Below are positions 1 through 5,526 of a stretch of 12,278 bases of DNA, one piece after another. Numbering within the stretch: position 1 is the first letter of the stretch; the number at the start of each line of letters is the position of its first letter. This stretch comes from JBJHBY01 sp050485745. Lineage in GTDB: Bacteria; Pseudomonadota; Gammaproteobacteria; Pseudomonadales; CAMLJR01. The stretch lies in assembly GCA_050485745.1 (NCBI GenBank), contig JBJHBY010000094.1:1-12278 (forward strand), given 5' to 3'. The notes under the pieces are model-generated. The model was not told where the DNA came from, searched no databases, and worked only from the letters and a program-made list of their open reading frames with translations. The translations under genes were made by a program, and so were the position numbers.

Positions 1-1
1 G

Positions 2-433
2 CTCAGCAAGGGCCTGGCGCGGCAATGGCTGGTGTACGGCCAGCCGGTCACGGTGCTGCCGGTGTTCGATCTGAGCCTGCATTTCAACCCCGGCGCGGCG
101 TTCAGCTTTCTCGCCGGTGCCGGTGGCTGGCAGCGCTGGTTTTTCTCTGCGCTGGCCCTGGTGGTCAGCGCGGTGCTGCTGGTGTGGCTGGCGCGTCTGC
201 GCCCCGGGCAGTGGCTGCTGGCCCTGGCCCTGGCCCTGATTCTGGGCGGTGCGATCGGCAACGTGATCGATCGCCTGTGGCTGGGCCATGTTACCGATTT
301 CATCGCCCTGCACTGGAACCATCGGTATTTTCCCGCCTTCAACCTGGCGGACAGCGCGATTACACTGGGGGCCATCGCCCTGATTCTGGATACGGTGCTG
401 CACCCCGAGCAGCACGGGAGCAAACCGCAGTGA
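2..433 (+). CDS. lspA: Lipoprotein signal peptidase LspA (signal peptidase II), 5' part cut off by the window edge
   Basis: Inner-membrane aspartyl protease that removes the signal peptide of prolipoproteins after lipidation of the lipobox cysteine. The visible 143 residues, read from the first complete codon, lack roughly the first 20-25 residues, including the first membrane helix, judged against a usual length near 160-170. Three hydrophobic segments are visible at about residues 47-65, 70-87 and 117-133 of the fragment. Conserved boxes are present: HFNPGAAFSF (28-37), GNVIDR (86-91), VTDF (97-100) and FNLADSAI (113-120). By comparison with the P. aeruginosa enzyme the catalytic aspartate pair should be D99 and D117. 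The stop codon overlaps the fkpB start (GTGA at 430-433), so the two are probably translationally coupled. Identification is secure; only the true start lies outside the window. Confidence 0.95.
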   Translation, partial: LSKGLARQWLVYGQPVTVLPVFDLSLHFNPGAAFSFLAGAGGWQRWFFSALALVVSAVLLVWLARLRPGQWLLALALALILGGAIGNVIDRLWLGHVTDFIALHWNHRYFPAFNLADSAITLGAIALILDTVLHPEQHGSKPQ

Positions 434-882
434 ACGACGCCGTGATCGGCCCCGACAGCCGCGTAACCCTGCACTTCGCCCTGCGCCTGACGGATGGCGG
501 CGTGGTGGACAGCACCTTCGAGCGTGCGCCGGCCAGCTTCACCATGGGTGACGGCAACCTGCTGCCCGGTTTCGAGAAGTATCTGCTGGGCCTGCGCGCC
601 GGCGCGCAGGAGAGCTTCCGGGTTCCCCCGGAGGACGCCTTTGGCCAGCCCAACCCCGCCAACGTGCAGCGGATTCCTCGCAACAACTTTGCCGCCGACA
701 TCGAACTGGCCGAGGGCCTGGTGGTGTCGTTTGCCGATGCCAGCCGCACCGAGCTGCCCGGCGTGGTGCAGACCTTTGACGAGGCCGAGGTCACGGTGGA
801 CTTCAACCACCCACTGGCGGGTGCGACCCTGCGCTTCGATGTCGAGATTATTGCCGTGGATGCACCCGGAGCAGCGGCATGA
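430..882 (+). CDS. fkpB: FKBP-type peptidyl-prolyl cis-trans isomerase FkpB (SlpA)
   Basis: Cytoplasmic SlyD-like prolyl isomerase and chaperone of 150 residues, close to the usual length of about 149. FKBP-domain landmarks are GDGNLLPGFEKYLLGL (about 39-54), PPEDAFG (about 64-70) and, after the inserted flap region typical of SlyD/SlpA proteins, VDFNHPLAGATLRFDVEI near the C-terminus. The open frame extends further upstream, but that part is the shadow of lspA. I chose GTG at 430 because it overlaps the lspA stop by 4 bp and gives the family length and N-terminus (NDAVIGPDSRVTLHF). The stop overlaps the ispH start (ATGA at 879-882). The lspA-fkpB-ispH order is conserved in many gammaproteobacteria, which supports the assignment. 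The physiological substrate cannot be read from the sequence. Confidence 0.93.
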   Translation: MNDAVIGPDSRVTLHFALRLTDGGVVDSTFERAPASFTMGDGNLLPGFEKYLLGLRAGAQESFRVPPEDAFGQPNPANVQRIPRNNFAADIELAEGLVVSFADASRTELPGVVQTFDEAEVTVDFNHPLAGATLRFDVEIIAVDAPGAAA

Positions 883-1844
883 GTGAGGTACCGGAGATCC
901 GCCTGGCCAATCCGCGCGGCTTCTGCGCCGGCGTGGACCGGGCCATCGAAATCGTCAATCGTGCGCTGCAGGTGTTCGGCGCGCCGATTTACGTGCGACA
1001 CGAAGTCGTGCACAACCGGTTCGTGGTGGATGATCTGCGCGAGCGTGGTGCGATCTTCGTCGAGGAACTGCACCAGGTGCCCGACGACGCCATCGTCATC
1101 TTCAGTGCCCATGGTGTGTCCCGCGCGGTGCAGGACGAGGCCTCGGGCCGTGGGCTGCGCGTGTTCGACGCCACCTGTCCGCTGGTGACCAAGGTGCATA
1201 TCGAGGTCAGCCGCTACGCCGCCGAGGGGCGCGAGTGCATCCTGATCGGCCACTGCGGCCACCCCGAGGTCGAGGGCACCATGGGGCAGTACGACCGCAG
1301 CCACGGTGGTGATATCTACCTCGTGGAAGACGAGGCTCAGGTCGCGCAATTGCAGGTGCGGCGCCCGGATTTTCTCGCCTACGTGACCCAGACCACGCTG
1401 TCCATGGACGATACCGCGCGGGTTATCGACGCCCTGCGCGCGCGCTTTCCCGCCATTCAGGGGCCGCGCAAGGACGACATCTGTTATGCCACCCAGAACC
1501 GCCAGGATGCCGTGCGTCAGCTGGCGGCGGACAGTGACCTGGTGCTGGTGGTGGGCTCGGTGAACAGTTCCAACTCCAATCGCCTGCGCGAGCTGGCCGA
1601 ACGCATGGGGGCCGAGGCACACCTGATCGACGATGCAGACGACATCGACCCGGCCTGGCTCGGTGGCAAGCAGCGCGTCGGTATCACCGCCGGCGCGTCC
1701 GCCCCCGAGGTGCTGGTGCAGGCGGTGATCACGCGGCTGCGGGACCTGGGCGCCAACGTGCCGCAGGAGATGAGCGGCCGCCCGGAAAACGTCACCTTCA
1801 GCCTGCCAAGGGCCCTGCGCTGGGTCGACGCAGGCGCTCCCTGA
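879..1844 (+). CDS. ispH: 4-hydroxy-3-methylbut-2-enyl diphosphate reductase IspH (LytB)
   Basis: Last enzyme of the MEP isoprenoid pathway. It reduces HMBPP to isopentenyl and dimethylallyl diphosphate with an iron-sulfur cluster, in the cytoplasm. At 321 residues it has the usual family length. The three cluster-ligand cysteines are visible as C16 (NPRGFCAGVDRAI), C100 (DATCPLVTKVH) and C202 (DICYATQNRQ). The active-site segment HPEVEGTMGQ begins at H128, with E130 at the position of the proposed proton-relay glutamate, and VGSVNSSNSNRL (225-236) matches the substrate-diphosphate-binding stretch. The ATG at 879 overlaps the fkpB stop by 4 bp, indicating operon expression with lspA and fkpB. 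Its last codons form the left arm of the downstream terminator hairpin. All key residues are intact. Confidence 0.98.
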   Translation: MSEVPEIRLANPRGFCAGVDRAIEIVNRALQVFGAPIYVRHEVVHNRFVVDDLRERGAIFVEELHQVPDDAIVIFSAHGVSRAVQDEASGRGLRVFDATCPLVTKVHIEVSRYAAEGRECILIGHCGHPEVEGTMGQYDRSHGGDIYLVEDEAQVAQLQVRRPDFLAYVTQTTLSMDDTARVIDALRARFPAIQGPRKDDICYATQNRQDAVRQLAADSDLVLVVGSVNSSNSNRLRELAERMGAEAHLIDDADDIDPAWLGGKQRVGITAGASAPEVLVQAVITRLRDLGANVPQEMSGRPENVTFSLPRALRWVDAGAP

Positions 1845-1857
1845 GCGCCTGCGTTTT
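1829..1857 (+). terminator. Rho-independent terminator overlapping the ispH stop codon
   Basis: A perfect 11-bp stem (CGCAGGCGCTC at 1829-1839 with GAGCGCCTGCG at 1843-1853), a CCT loop and a following TTTT tract. The ispH TGA at 1842-1844 straddles the loop and right arm, so the hairpin starts in coding sequence. It should end the lspA-fkpB-ispH transcript before it runs antisense into the convergent pseudopilin gene. On the minus strand no T tract follows the stem, so it is probably one-directional. Confidence 0.85.
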
Positions 1858-1881
1858 CCGCTTGCAGCGGGTAGCCGCCTG

Positions 1882-2400
1882 TCAGCAGAATGCAGAGCCC
1901 GGTGGCAGGGCCTCCACCCGCACCCGCCCGCCCTGGGACAGGATAATGCGCCGCCCCGTTTGGCCCGGCTCCGCGGGGCAAACGAACAGGCTTCCCGCCT
2001 GGAAGGCATTGCTGATCTGGGCTGCCTGCCCGCCCGGCAGATAAGAGATGTAATGGCGCGCGCTGCCATTGCCGGTGATGCGCACCGAGCGGTGCAGGGG
2101 GCCGCGCTCCGCCAGAAGCAGCTTGCCCTCTGCCCAGCTCCCGCTCGCTGGCGTGTCGACGAACAGCTGCCAGCCGCCATCCCACTGTCCGCCCTGATTG
2201 GCCAGGGTCACGCGGCTGCCACGCAGGGCGGCCTCGGCCCTGGCCATCGCCAGCGCGCCGACCAGTTCCCGCGAGGCGGCATCCACGCGGTTGGCCTGCA
2301 GCAGGCTGCCAAGGCCGGGGACGATCAGTGCCAGCAAGATGCCGGCGATGGTGAGGGCGAACAGCAGCTCGAGCAGTGAAAAGCCATATCCATGGCGCAT
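1882..2400 (-). CDS. GspH/FimT-family pseudopilin (minor type IV pilin-like), divergent from the main pilin operon
   Basis: A 172-residue prepilin-like protein. A short 6-residue leader precedes the type III signal G6-F7SLLE11, with glutamate at +5 of the mature protein, followed by a hydrophobic helix of about 20 residues that would anchor it in the inner membrane and pack in the pilus core. The PilD-type peptidase should cut after G6 and methylate F7. The C-terminal globular part has two cysteines (FVCPAEPG and the terminal SAFC) flanking RRIILSQGGRVRV, the arrangement expected for the C-terminal disulfide of FimU/FimT/GspH proteins. A strong AAGGAGGA at 2415-2408 lies 7 nt from the ATG and fixes the start. 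It has the same length and domain plan as the fimU-like gene on the other strand, so it may be a diverged paralogue corresponding to fimT; the symbol is withheld. It ends 38 bp from convergent ispH. Confidence 0.9.
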   Translation of the reverse strand: MRHGYGFSLLELLFALTIAGILLALIVPGLGSLLQANRVDAASRELVGALAMARAEAALRGSRVTLANQGGQWDGGWQLFVDTPASGSWAEGKLLLAERGPLHRSVRITGNGSARHYISYLPGGQAAQISNAFQAGSLFVCPAEPGQTGRRIILSQGGRVRVEALPPGSAFC

Positions 2401-2407
2401 GGGGTGG

Positions 2408-2415
2408 TCCTCCTT
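2408..2415 (-). promoter_or_regulatory. Ribosome binding site of the minus-strand GspH/FimT pseudopilin
   Basis: Read on the minus strand, AAGGAGGA stands 7 nt before the ATG at 2400. It is the strongest Shine-Dalgarno match noticed in the window and fixes this start. Confidence 0.75.
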
Positions 2416-2447
2416 CCCTGGTGGTTCCGCTGTGTGTTGCCTGAAGC

Positions 2448-2465
2448 CCGGACAGGCCTGTCCGG
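2448..2465. repeat. 18-bp perfect palindrome upstream of the minus-strand pseudopilin gene
   Basis: CCGGACAGGCCTGTCCGG is its own reverse complement over all 18 bp. It is flanked by a second possible pairing, AAGCCC (2444-2449) with GGGCTT (2469-2474), giving a longer alternative hairpin across 2441-2479. It lies 48 bp upstream of the minus-strand ATG. The symmetry suits an operator for a dimeric regulator or a leader hairpin in the minus-strand mRNA. No T tract follows on either strand, so it does not look like a terminator. Confidence 0.6.
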
Positions 2466-2661
2466 ATCGGGCTTGTCAGCGGCGGCGCCGTCCTGGCGCC
2501 CTGTGTATCAATCTGCCAGCGTTTTTCGTATCGGTCCAGCCCATGGAGTGCTTCCGCTGGCGGGTTCCTGCCTGCCTGGCGGGGTCCGCGCTGCCGCTTG
2601 TCGGCACAGCGGCTCCGTCCATCGCCATGGGCGCGACAGTGACGACTGGCGCGGCTAGGGT

Positions 2662-2843
2662 ATTAACTCGGCAAGATTTTATTGCCGGGTTAATGCGACA
2701 CAGGGATGTGTCGCCGCCGAGCGGAAGCTCGGCGCGAGCCATTGAGATACAAGAAGATCCATGCATCTTCGCCAGTATTTCAATGGCGACGATCAAATCG
2801 TTCACGACGAACGATTTGTTTGCCAGGTTAGCAAGACTGGGCA
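2662..2843 (+). ncRNA. Candidate structured leader RNA: six consecutive hairpins before fimU
   Basis: Six inverted repeats follow one another with spacers of 0-6 nt. H1: 13-bp arms 2662-2674/2682-2694, loop of 7. H2: GCGACAC/GTGTCGC, 2695-2701/2708-2714. H3: CGCCGAGC/GCTCGGCG, 2715-2722/2727-2734, GGAA loop. H4: 13-bp outer arms 2738-2750/2775-2787 with an inner 6-bp stem GAAGAT/ATCTTC, 2753-2758/2765-2770. H5: perfect CAAATCGTTC/GAACGATTTG, 2794-2803/2809-2818. H6: TGCCAG/CTGGGCA with one bulged base, 2821-2826/2837-2843. About 126 of 182 bases can pair. The only mismatches in H1 (T2668/G2688) and H4 (G2746/T2779) become G-U pairs in plus-strand RNA but A-C in minus-strand RNA, favouring a plus-strand transcript. 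The array ends just before the fimU ribosome binding site, so a cis-acting leader is the simplest reading. The family is not recognised, and a DNA-level role is not excluded. Confidence 0.5.
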
Positions 2844-2863
2844 GAAGTGGAGATAGCAACGCC

Positions 2864-3382
2864 ATGATGCAAATCCGCCGGGCATCCGGCTTCACGATCA
2901 TCGAGCTGCTGGTCGTCATGACCATCGCGGCGATCGTGCTCACCCTGGCGGTGCCGGGGTTTGGCGCGTTCATTCGGGCCAACCGCGCCGAGGTGCAGTC
3001 CAGTGCGCTGGTCAATGCCTTCAACTACGCCCGTTCCGAGGCGGTGCGGCGCGGCCAGGCGGTGCGCGTGACCTCCATGGGCGGGGGCGACTGGCAAGCA
3101 GGCTGGCGCGTCTGGGTCGACGTCAATGGCAACGGCAGCTTCGACGCCGGCACCGATCAGGAGCTGCAGTTCCAGGCAGGGTTTTCCGGTGATGCCACGC
3201 TCACCGCCTCGGGTGGCGCGACCCAGGTGGTGTTCAATCGGCTCGGTAATCTCGACGGTGTTACCGCCGGCAACAGTATCCAGTTTGCCTATCGGCTTGG
3301 CGCCGATTTCTGCAACCTGGAGCGGGACATCACCATCAATCACCTGGGGCGTGTCGCATCATCGCGGAGGGATTGCTCATGA
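2864..3382 (+). CDS. fimU: FimU-like minor pilin (GspH/FimT family)
   Basis: A 172-residue prepilin. The 9-residue leader ends in G9, followed by F10TIIE14 (glutamate at +5) and a hydrophobic helix to about residue 30. The globular domain shows the GspH-like pattern GWRVWVDVNGNGSFD and ends with DFCNLERDITINHLGR and RRDCS, two cysteines that probably form the conserved C-terminal disulfide. FimU is a core minor pilin that, with PilV, PilW and PilX, helps start pilus assembly and couples PilY1 to the tip. The frame is open far upstream, but ATG 2864 (or 2867) gives the expected short leader; a GTGGAG at 2848-2853 is 10 nt before ATG 2864, a rather long spacing. The stop overlaps pilV (ATGA, 3379-3382). 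The symbol rests on position before pilV as well as family, so fimT remains possible. Confidence 0.88.
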   Translation: MMQIRRASGFTIIELLVVMTIAAIVLTLAVPGFGAFIRANRAEVQSSALVNAFNYARSEAVRRGQAVRVTSMGGGDWQAGWRVWVDVNGNGSFDAGTDQELQFQAGFSGDATLTASGGATQVVFNRLGNLDGVTAGNSIQFAYRLGADFCNLERDITINHLGRVASSRRDCS

Positions 3383-3837
3383 CCAGTGTGTCCGCTGGGC
3401 CACGGCAGCGCGGGGCCAGCCTGGTCGAGGTGCTGGTGGCAGTGTTCATCCTGGCCATCGGTGTGCTTGGCGCCGCGGCCCTGCAGCTCAACGCACTGAA
3501 ATACAACCAGACCGCGGCGATGCGCTCCCAGGCGACATTTCTCGCCTATGAGGTGGCGGACATGATGCGCGCCAACCGCACAGCGGCCCGGGATGGCGCC
3601 TACGACCTGGGCTTCGACGCCACGCCTTCCGGCACCAGTGTGCCGGCTACCGACCTGCAGGCCTGGCGCAACGCCCTCGCGCAGCGCCTGCCTGCGGGCA
3701 CTGGCGCCATCGAGCGCGATGGCACCACCTTCACCATCATTGTGCGCTGGGACGAGAGTCGGCTGGGGGCAGAGAACGACCCCGATACCGATGAGAACGA
3801 AGCCCTGGTGCAGTTTGTATTCGTGACGGAGCTGTGA
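3379..3837 (+). CDS. pilV: Type IV pilus minor pilin PilV
   Basis: A 152-residue prepilin. After a 12-residue leader comes G12-A13SLVE17, with glutamate at +5, then the helix VLVAVFILAIGVLGAAALQ, which is highly characteristic of PilV/GspI-type pseudopilins. The segment after it (LNALKYNQTAAMRSQATFLA, then EVADMMRANR) also fits the PilV family. The start overlaps the fimU stop by 4 bp, and GGAGG at 3366-3370 is placed 8 nt before ATG 3379, which favours it over the TTG at 3373. PilV acts with FimU, PilW, PilX and PilE in the initiation subcomplex at the inner membrane and at the pilus tip. The C-terminal domain is short and acidic (DESRLGAENDPDTDENEA). Confidence 0.92.
   Translation: MTSVSAGPRQRGASLVEVLVAVFILAIGVLGAAALQLNALKYNQTAAMRSQATFLAYEVADMMRANRTAARDGAYDLGFDATPSGTSVPATDLQAWRNALAQRLPAGTGAIERDGTTFTIIVRWDESRLGAENDPDTDENEALVQFVFVTEL
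3828..3831 (+). promoter_or_regulatory. Ribosome binding site deciding the pilW start
   Basis: GGAG inside the end of pilV, 8 nt before ATG 3840. It argues for ATG 3840 rather than GTG 3834, which would be only 2 nt away. Confidence 0.5.
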
Positions 3838-3839
3838 GC

Positions 3840-4883
3840 ATGGCAGTGATGACGGCAATGCGCTCCCGCCAGGGTGGTCTCAGCCTGATCGAACTGATGG
3901 TCGCGATTACCCTGGGTCTGTTGCTGACGGTGGCGGTGATACAGGTGTTCCTGTCCAGCCGCGGGGTGTTCCGCATGCAGGATGCGCAATCCCGTCTGCA
4001 GGAGAATGCCCGCTTTGCCATGGATTACCTGGCTCGGGATATTCGTATGGCGGGCTTTATGGGCTGCCCCCATATCGAGCGGATTCCGGTGAACAATATC
4101 GCCACGGACTCCGAAAATTTCTCCCTCACCCCGGACCTGGTATTGAATGGCGCCGACGATGTCAGTTCCACCAATGATTGGGATGCGGTGGAGGGGACGG
4201 ATGTACTCAATATCCGCAGGGCCTCCCCGGGCAGTGCCCAGCTGACCGGCAATACCTCGCCGAACAACGCCAATATCCAGGTGGTCAACGCGCAGGGGGT
4301 GCCCCAGTTTGCCGCCGGAGACATCCTGATGATCACCGACTGCGTTTCCGCGGACGTATTCCGGGCCACCAATGTCTCCCAGGGCAGCAATACCATCACC
4401 ATGGCCCATGCCTCGGACGTCAATATCGACAACAAGCTGAGCAAGTCCTACGGTACCGATGCCGAGGTGTACCAGTACGAATCCATTGAGTATTTCGTGC
4501 GCGACACCGGTCGCACCACCGTGTCGGGGGAGCCGGTTCATGGCCTGTTCATGCGGCGCTGGGGACGGGTGGGTGATCTGTCATTGACACCCACTGCCGT
4601 GGAGCTGATCGAAGGCGTCGAGGACATGCAGCTGCAGTACGGCGTGGACCTCACCGGTGACCGCCGCGTCGACCAGTATGTGGATGGTGATGCGGTGACG
4701 GACTGGGGTCGGGTGATGAGTGTGCGCATCAACCTGCTGTTACACAGCATCGAGGAAAATGTCGTCGGCCGCGCCGGGGCCCAGGTCCAGGAGCTGGAAT
4801 TCATGGGCACCGCGCTGCCCCAGGATGGCCGCCTGCGTCAGGTGTACACCTCCACCGTGGCCGTTCGCAACCGCCTGCCCTGA
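3840..4883 (+). CDS. pilW: Type IV pilus minor pilin PilW
   Basis: A 347-residue prepilin, the long minor pilin of the set, analogous to GspJ. The processing site is G13-L14SLIE18 with glutamate at +5, followed by LMVAITLGLLLTVAVIQVF and then the family signature RLQENARFAMDYLARDIRMAGFMGC (around residues 47-71). The C-terminal half contains EDMQLQYGVD and SVRINLLLHS, both common in PilW. The start is either GTG 3834, overlapping the pilV stop, or ATG 3840. I prefer ATG 3840 because GGAG at 3828-3831 lies 8 nt before it and only 2 nt before the GTG. PilW is thought to pair with PilX and to hold PilY1 in the tip complex. Confidence 0.93.
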   Translation: MAVMTAMRSRQGGLSLIELMVAITLGLLLTVAVIQVFLSSRGVFRMQDAQSRLQENARFAMDYLARDIRMAGFMGCPHIERIPVNNIATDSENFSLTPDLVLNGADDVSSTNDWDAVEGTDVLNIRRASPGSAQLTGNTSPNNANIQVVNAQGVPQFAAGDILMITDCVSADVFRATNVSQGSNTITMAHASDVNIDNKLSKSYGTDAEVYQYESIEYFVRDTGRTTVSGEPVHGLFMRRWGRVGDLSLTPTAVELIEGVEDMQLQYGVDLTGDRRVDQYVDGDAVTDWGRVMSVRINLLLHSIEENVVGRAGAQVQELEFMGTALPQDGRLRQVYTSTVAVRNRLP

Positions 4884-4892
4884 GGATCGATC

Positions 4893-5435
4893 ATGACGAA
4901 ACCAGCGCATCTTGTTGAGCGTAGCCGGCCTGGCAGCCAGGCGGGTTCGGCCCTGGTGGTCAGCCTGATCTTCATGCTGCTGATGACCATTATCGGCGTG
5001 GGTGCGATGCAGTCCTCGATCCTGCAGGAGCGCATGGCCGGAAACGTGCGCGACGTCAACAGTGCCTTCCAGGCGGCTGAGGCGGCGGTGCGTGCCGCGG
5101 AGGTCTATCTGCAGGATGCAGTGGTCGGCCCCTTCAACGGCGCCAATGGTCTTTACCGGCATTGTGCCCCGGGTACCAGCGGCGCGGCCTGTGCGATTCC
5201 CGACTGGCGCAATCCCGCATCCACGGGCTGGGCCCTGCGTCCGGGAACACTGCAGGGTGTGGCACAGCAGCCGGAGTACATCATCCAGCAGCTGCCGCCG
5301 ATTCCGGATCCGACCGGCAGCCTGGCGGCCGACCAGGCTGCGCAGATGATCGAGGTTTATCGCATCACGGCGCGGGGCTTCGGCGCCAGTGACAATACCA
5401 TGGTGGTGATCCAGACGATGTACCGACGCGGATGA
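4893..5435 (+). CDS. pilX: Type IV pilus minor pilin PilX
   Basis: A 180-residue prepilin with a PilX N-terminal domain: an 18-residue leader ending in G18, then SALVVSLIFMLLMTIIGVGA, then MQSSILQERMAGNVRD and NSAFQAAEAAVRAAE, all hallmarks of PilX. Position +5 of the mature protein is valine (V23) rather than the glutamate found in the other pilins here. This recalls GspK of type II secretion, the tip pseudopilin that lacks Glu5, and fits the idea that PilX takes the equivalent tip position. ATG 4893 lies 9 bp after the pilW stop, with TGAGGA at 4881-4886 as ribosome binding site overlapping that stop. The C-terminal domain carries two cysteines (HCAPG and AACAIPD) that could form a disulfide. 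Confidence 0.92.
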   Translation: MTKPAHLVERSRPGSQAGSALVVSLIFMLLMTIIGVGAMQSSILQERMAGNVRDVNSAFQAAEAAVRAAEVYLQDAVVGPFNGANGLYRHCAPGTSGAACAIPDWRNPASTGWALRPGTLQGVAQQPEYIIQQLPPIPDPTGSLAADQAAQMIEVYRITARGFGASDNTMVVIQTMYRRG

Positions 5436-5470
5436 GCGCGGTCCGGGAAATGATCGACCCGGGGCGCCCA

Positions 5471-5499
5471 TGCAAACGAGGGATGGAACCCGGTTTGCA
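5471..5499 (+). repeat. Short inverted repeat in the pilX-pilY1 gap
   Basis: TGCAAAC (5471-5477) and GTTTGCA (5493-5499) are exact reverse complements around a 15-nt loop in which a GGG/CCC pairing is also possible. It lies within the 91-bp gap (5436-5526), the only sizeable break in the minor-pilin operon. No T tract follows, so a terminator is unlikely. It could affect mRNA processing or pilY1 translation, or be chance. Confidence 0.35.
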
Positions 5500-5514
5500 G
5501 GCCGGATCAATAGT

Positions 5515-5518
5515 GAGG
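5515..5518 (+). promoter_or_regulatory. Ribosome binding site deciding the pilY1 start
   Basis: GAGG lies 8 nt before ATG 5527. The upstream in-frame ATG 5470 has no comparable site and would put about 19 extra residues ahead of the signal peptide. Confidence 0.55.
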
Positions 5519-5526
5519 TGGTGGCG

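Larger units (their letters stand above)
2401..2863. other. Structured intergenic region between divergent pilin genes
   Basis: These 463 bp separate the start codons of two divergent pseudopilin genes and should contain both promoters. I see no convincing gene. The plus-strand frame leading into fimU is open throughout, but its translation is low-complexity and resembles no protein I know. The region is rich in inverted repeats: an 18-bp palindrome (2448-2465), GGCGCC arms at 2484-2489/2495-2500, GCCGCT/AGCGGC arms at 2593-2598/2608-2613, and the hairpin array at 2662-2843. From about 2660 on it is visibly more AT-rich than the flanking genes. A weak sigma-70-like pair is GTGACG (2639-2644), 16-nt spacer, TATTAA (2661-2666), but it would start transcription inside the first array hairpin, so I do not assign it. 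Confidence 0.6.

Noticed and set aside
360..2180. Long minus-strand open frame opposite fkpB and ispH
   Set aside because: It is the complement of two certain genes in high-GC DNA, shows no recognisable domain and runs through the terminator; a coding shadow.
2557..2583. Direct repeat CTGGCGGG at 2557-2564 and 2576-2583
   Set aside because: Eight bases in GC-rich DNA is weak; no further copies in register were seen.
2577..2592. Possible sigma-54 promoter with TGGC and GC at correct spacing upstream of the hairpin array
   Set aside because: Only the near-invariant GG and GC and a few other bases match; the TT before GC is absent, and such matches are frequent in GC-rich DNA. Worth scoring with a matrix because PilR is encoded nearby. 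A second match at 2558-2573 has spacing one base short.
2539..2632. GCCCATGG (2539-2546) and CCATGGGC (2625-2632) as long-range inverted arms
   Set aside because: The core CCATGG is itself a palindrome, so the match is less informative, and it does not extend beyond 8 bp.
2662..2694. H1 as an integron attC site or an insertion-sequence end
   Set aside because: The arms do not carry the conserved attC core bases, and no integrase, transposase or target duplication is seen nearby.
2695..2843. Cyclic di-GMP (GEMM) or other known riboswitch
   Set aside because: I looked for the conserved GEMM bases and for B12, TPP and FMN boxes and did not find them; a covariance-model search would be decisive.
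2198..2863. Plus-strand frame open far upstream of fimU, which would give a 394-residue fusion
   Set aside because: The upstream translation is low-complexity, overlaps the minus-strand pseudopilin gene and then the hairpin array, and would bury the prepilin leader; a short leader from ATG 2864 fits the family.
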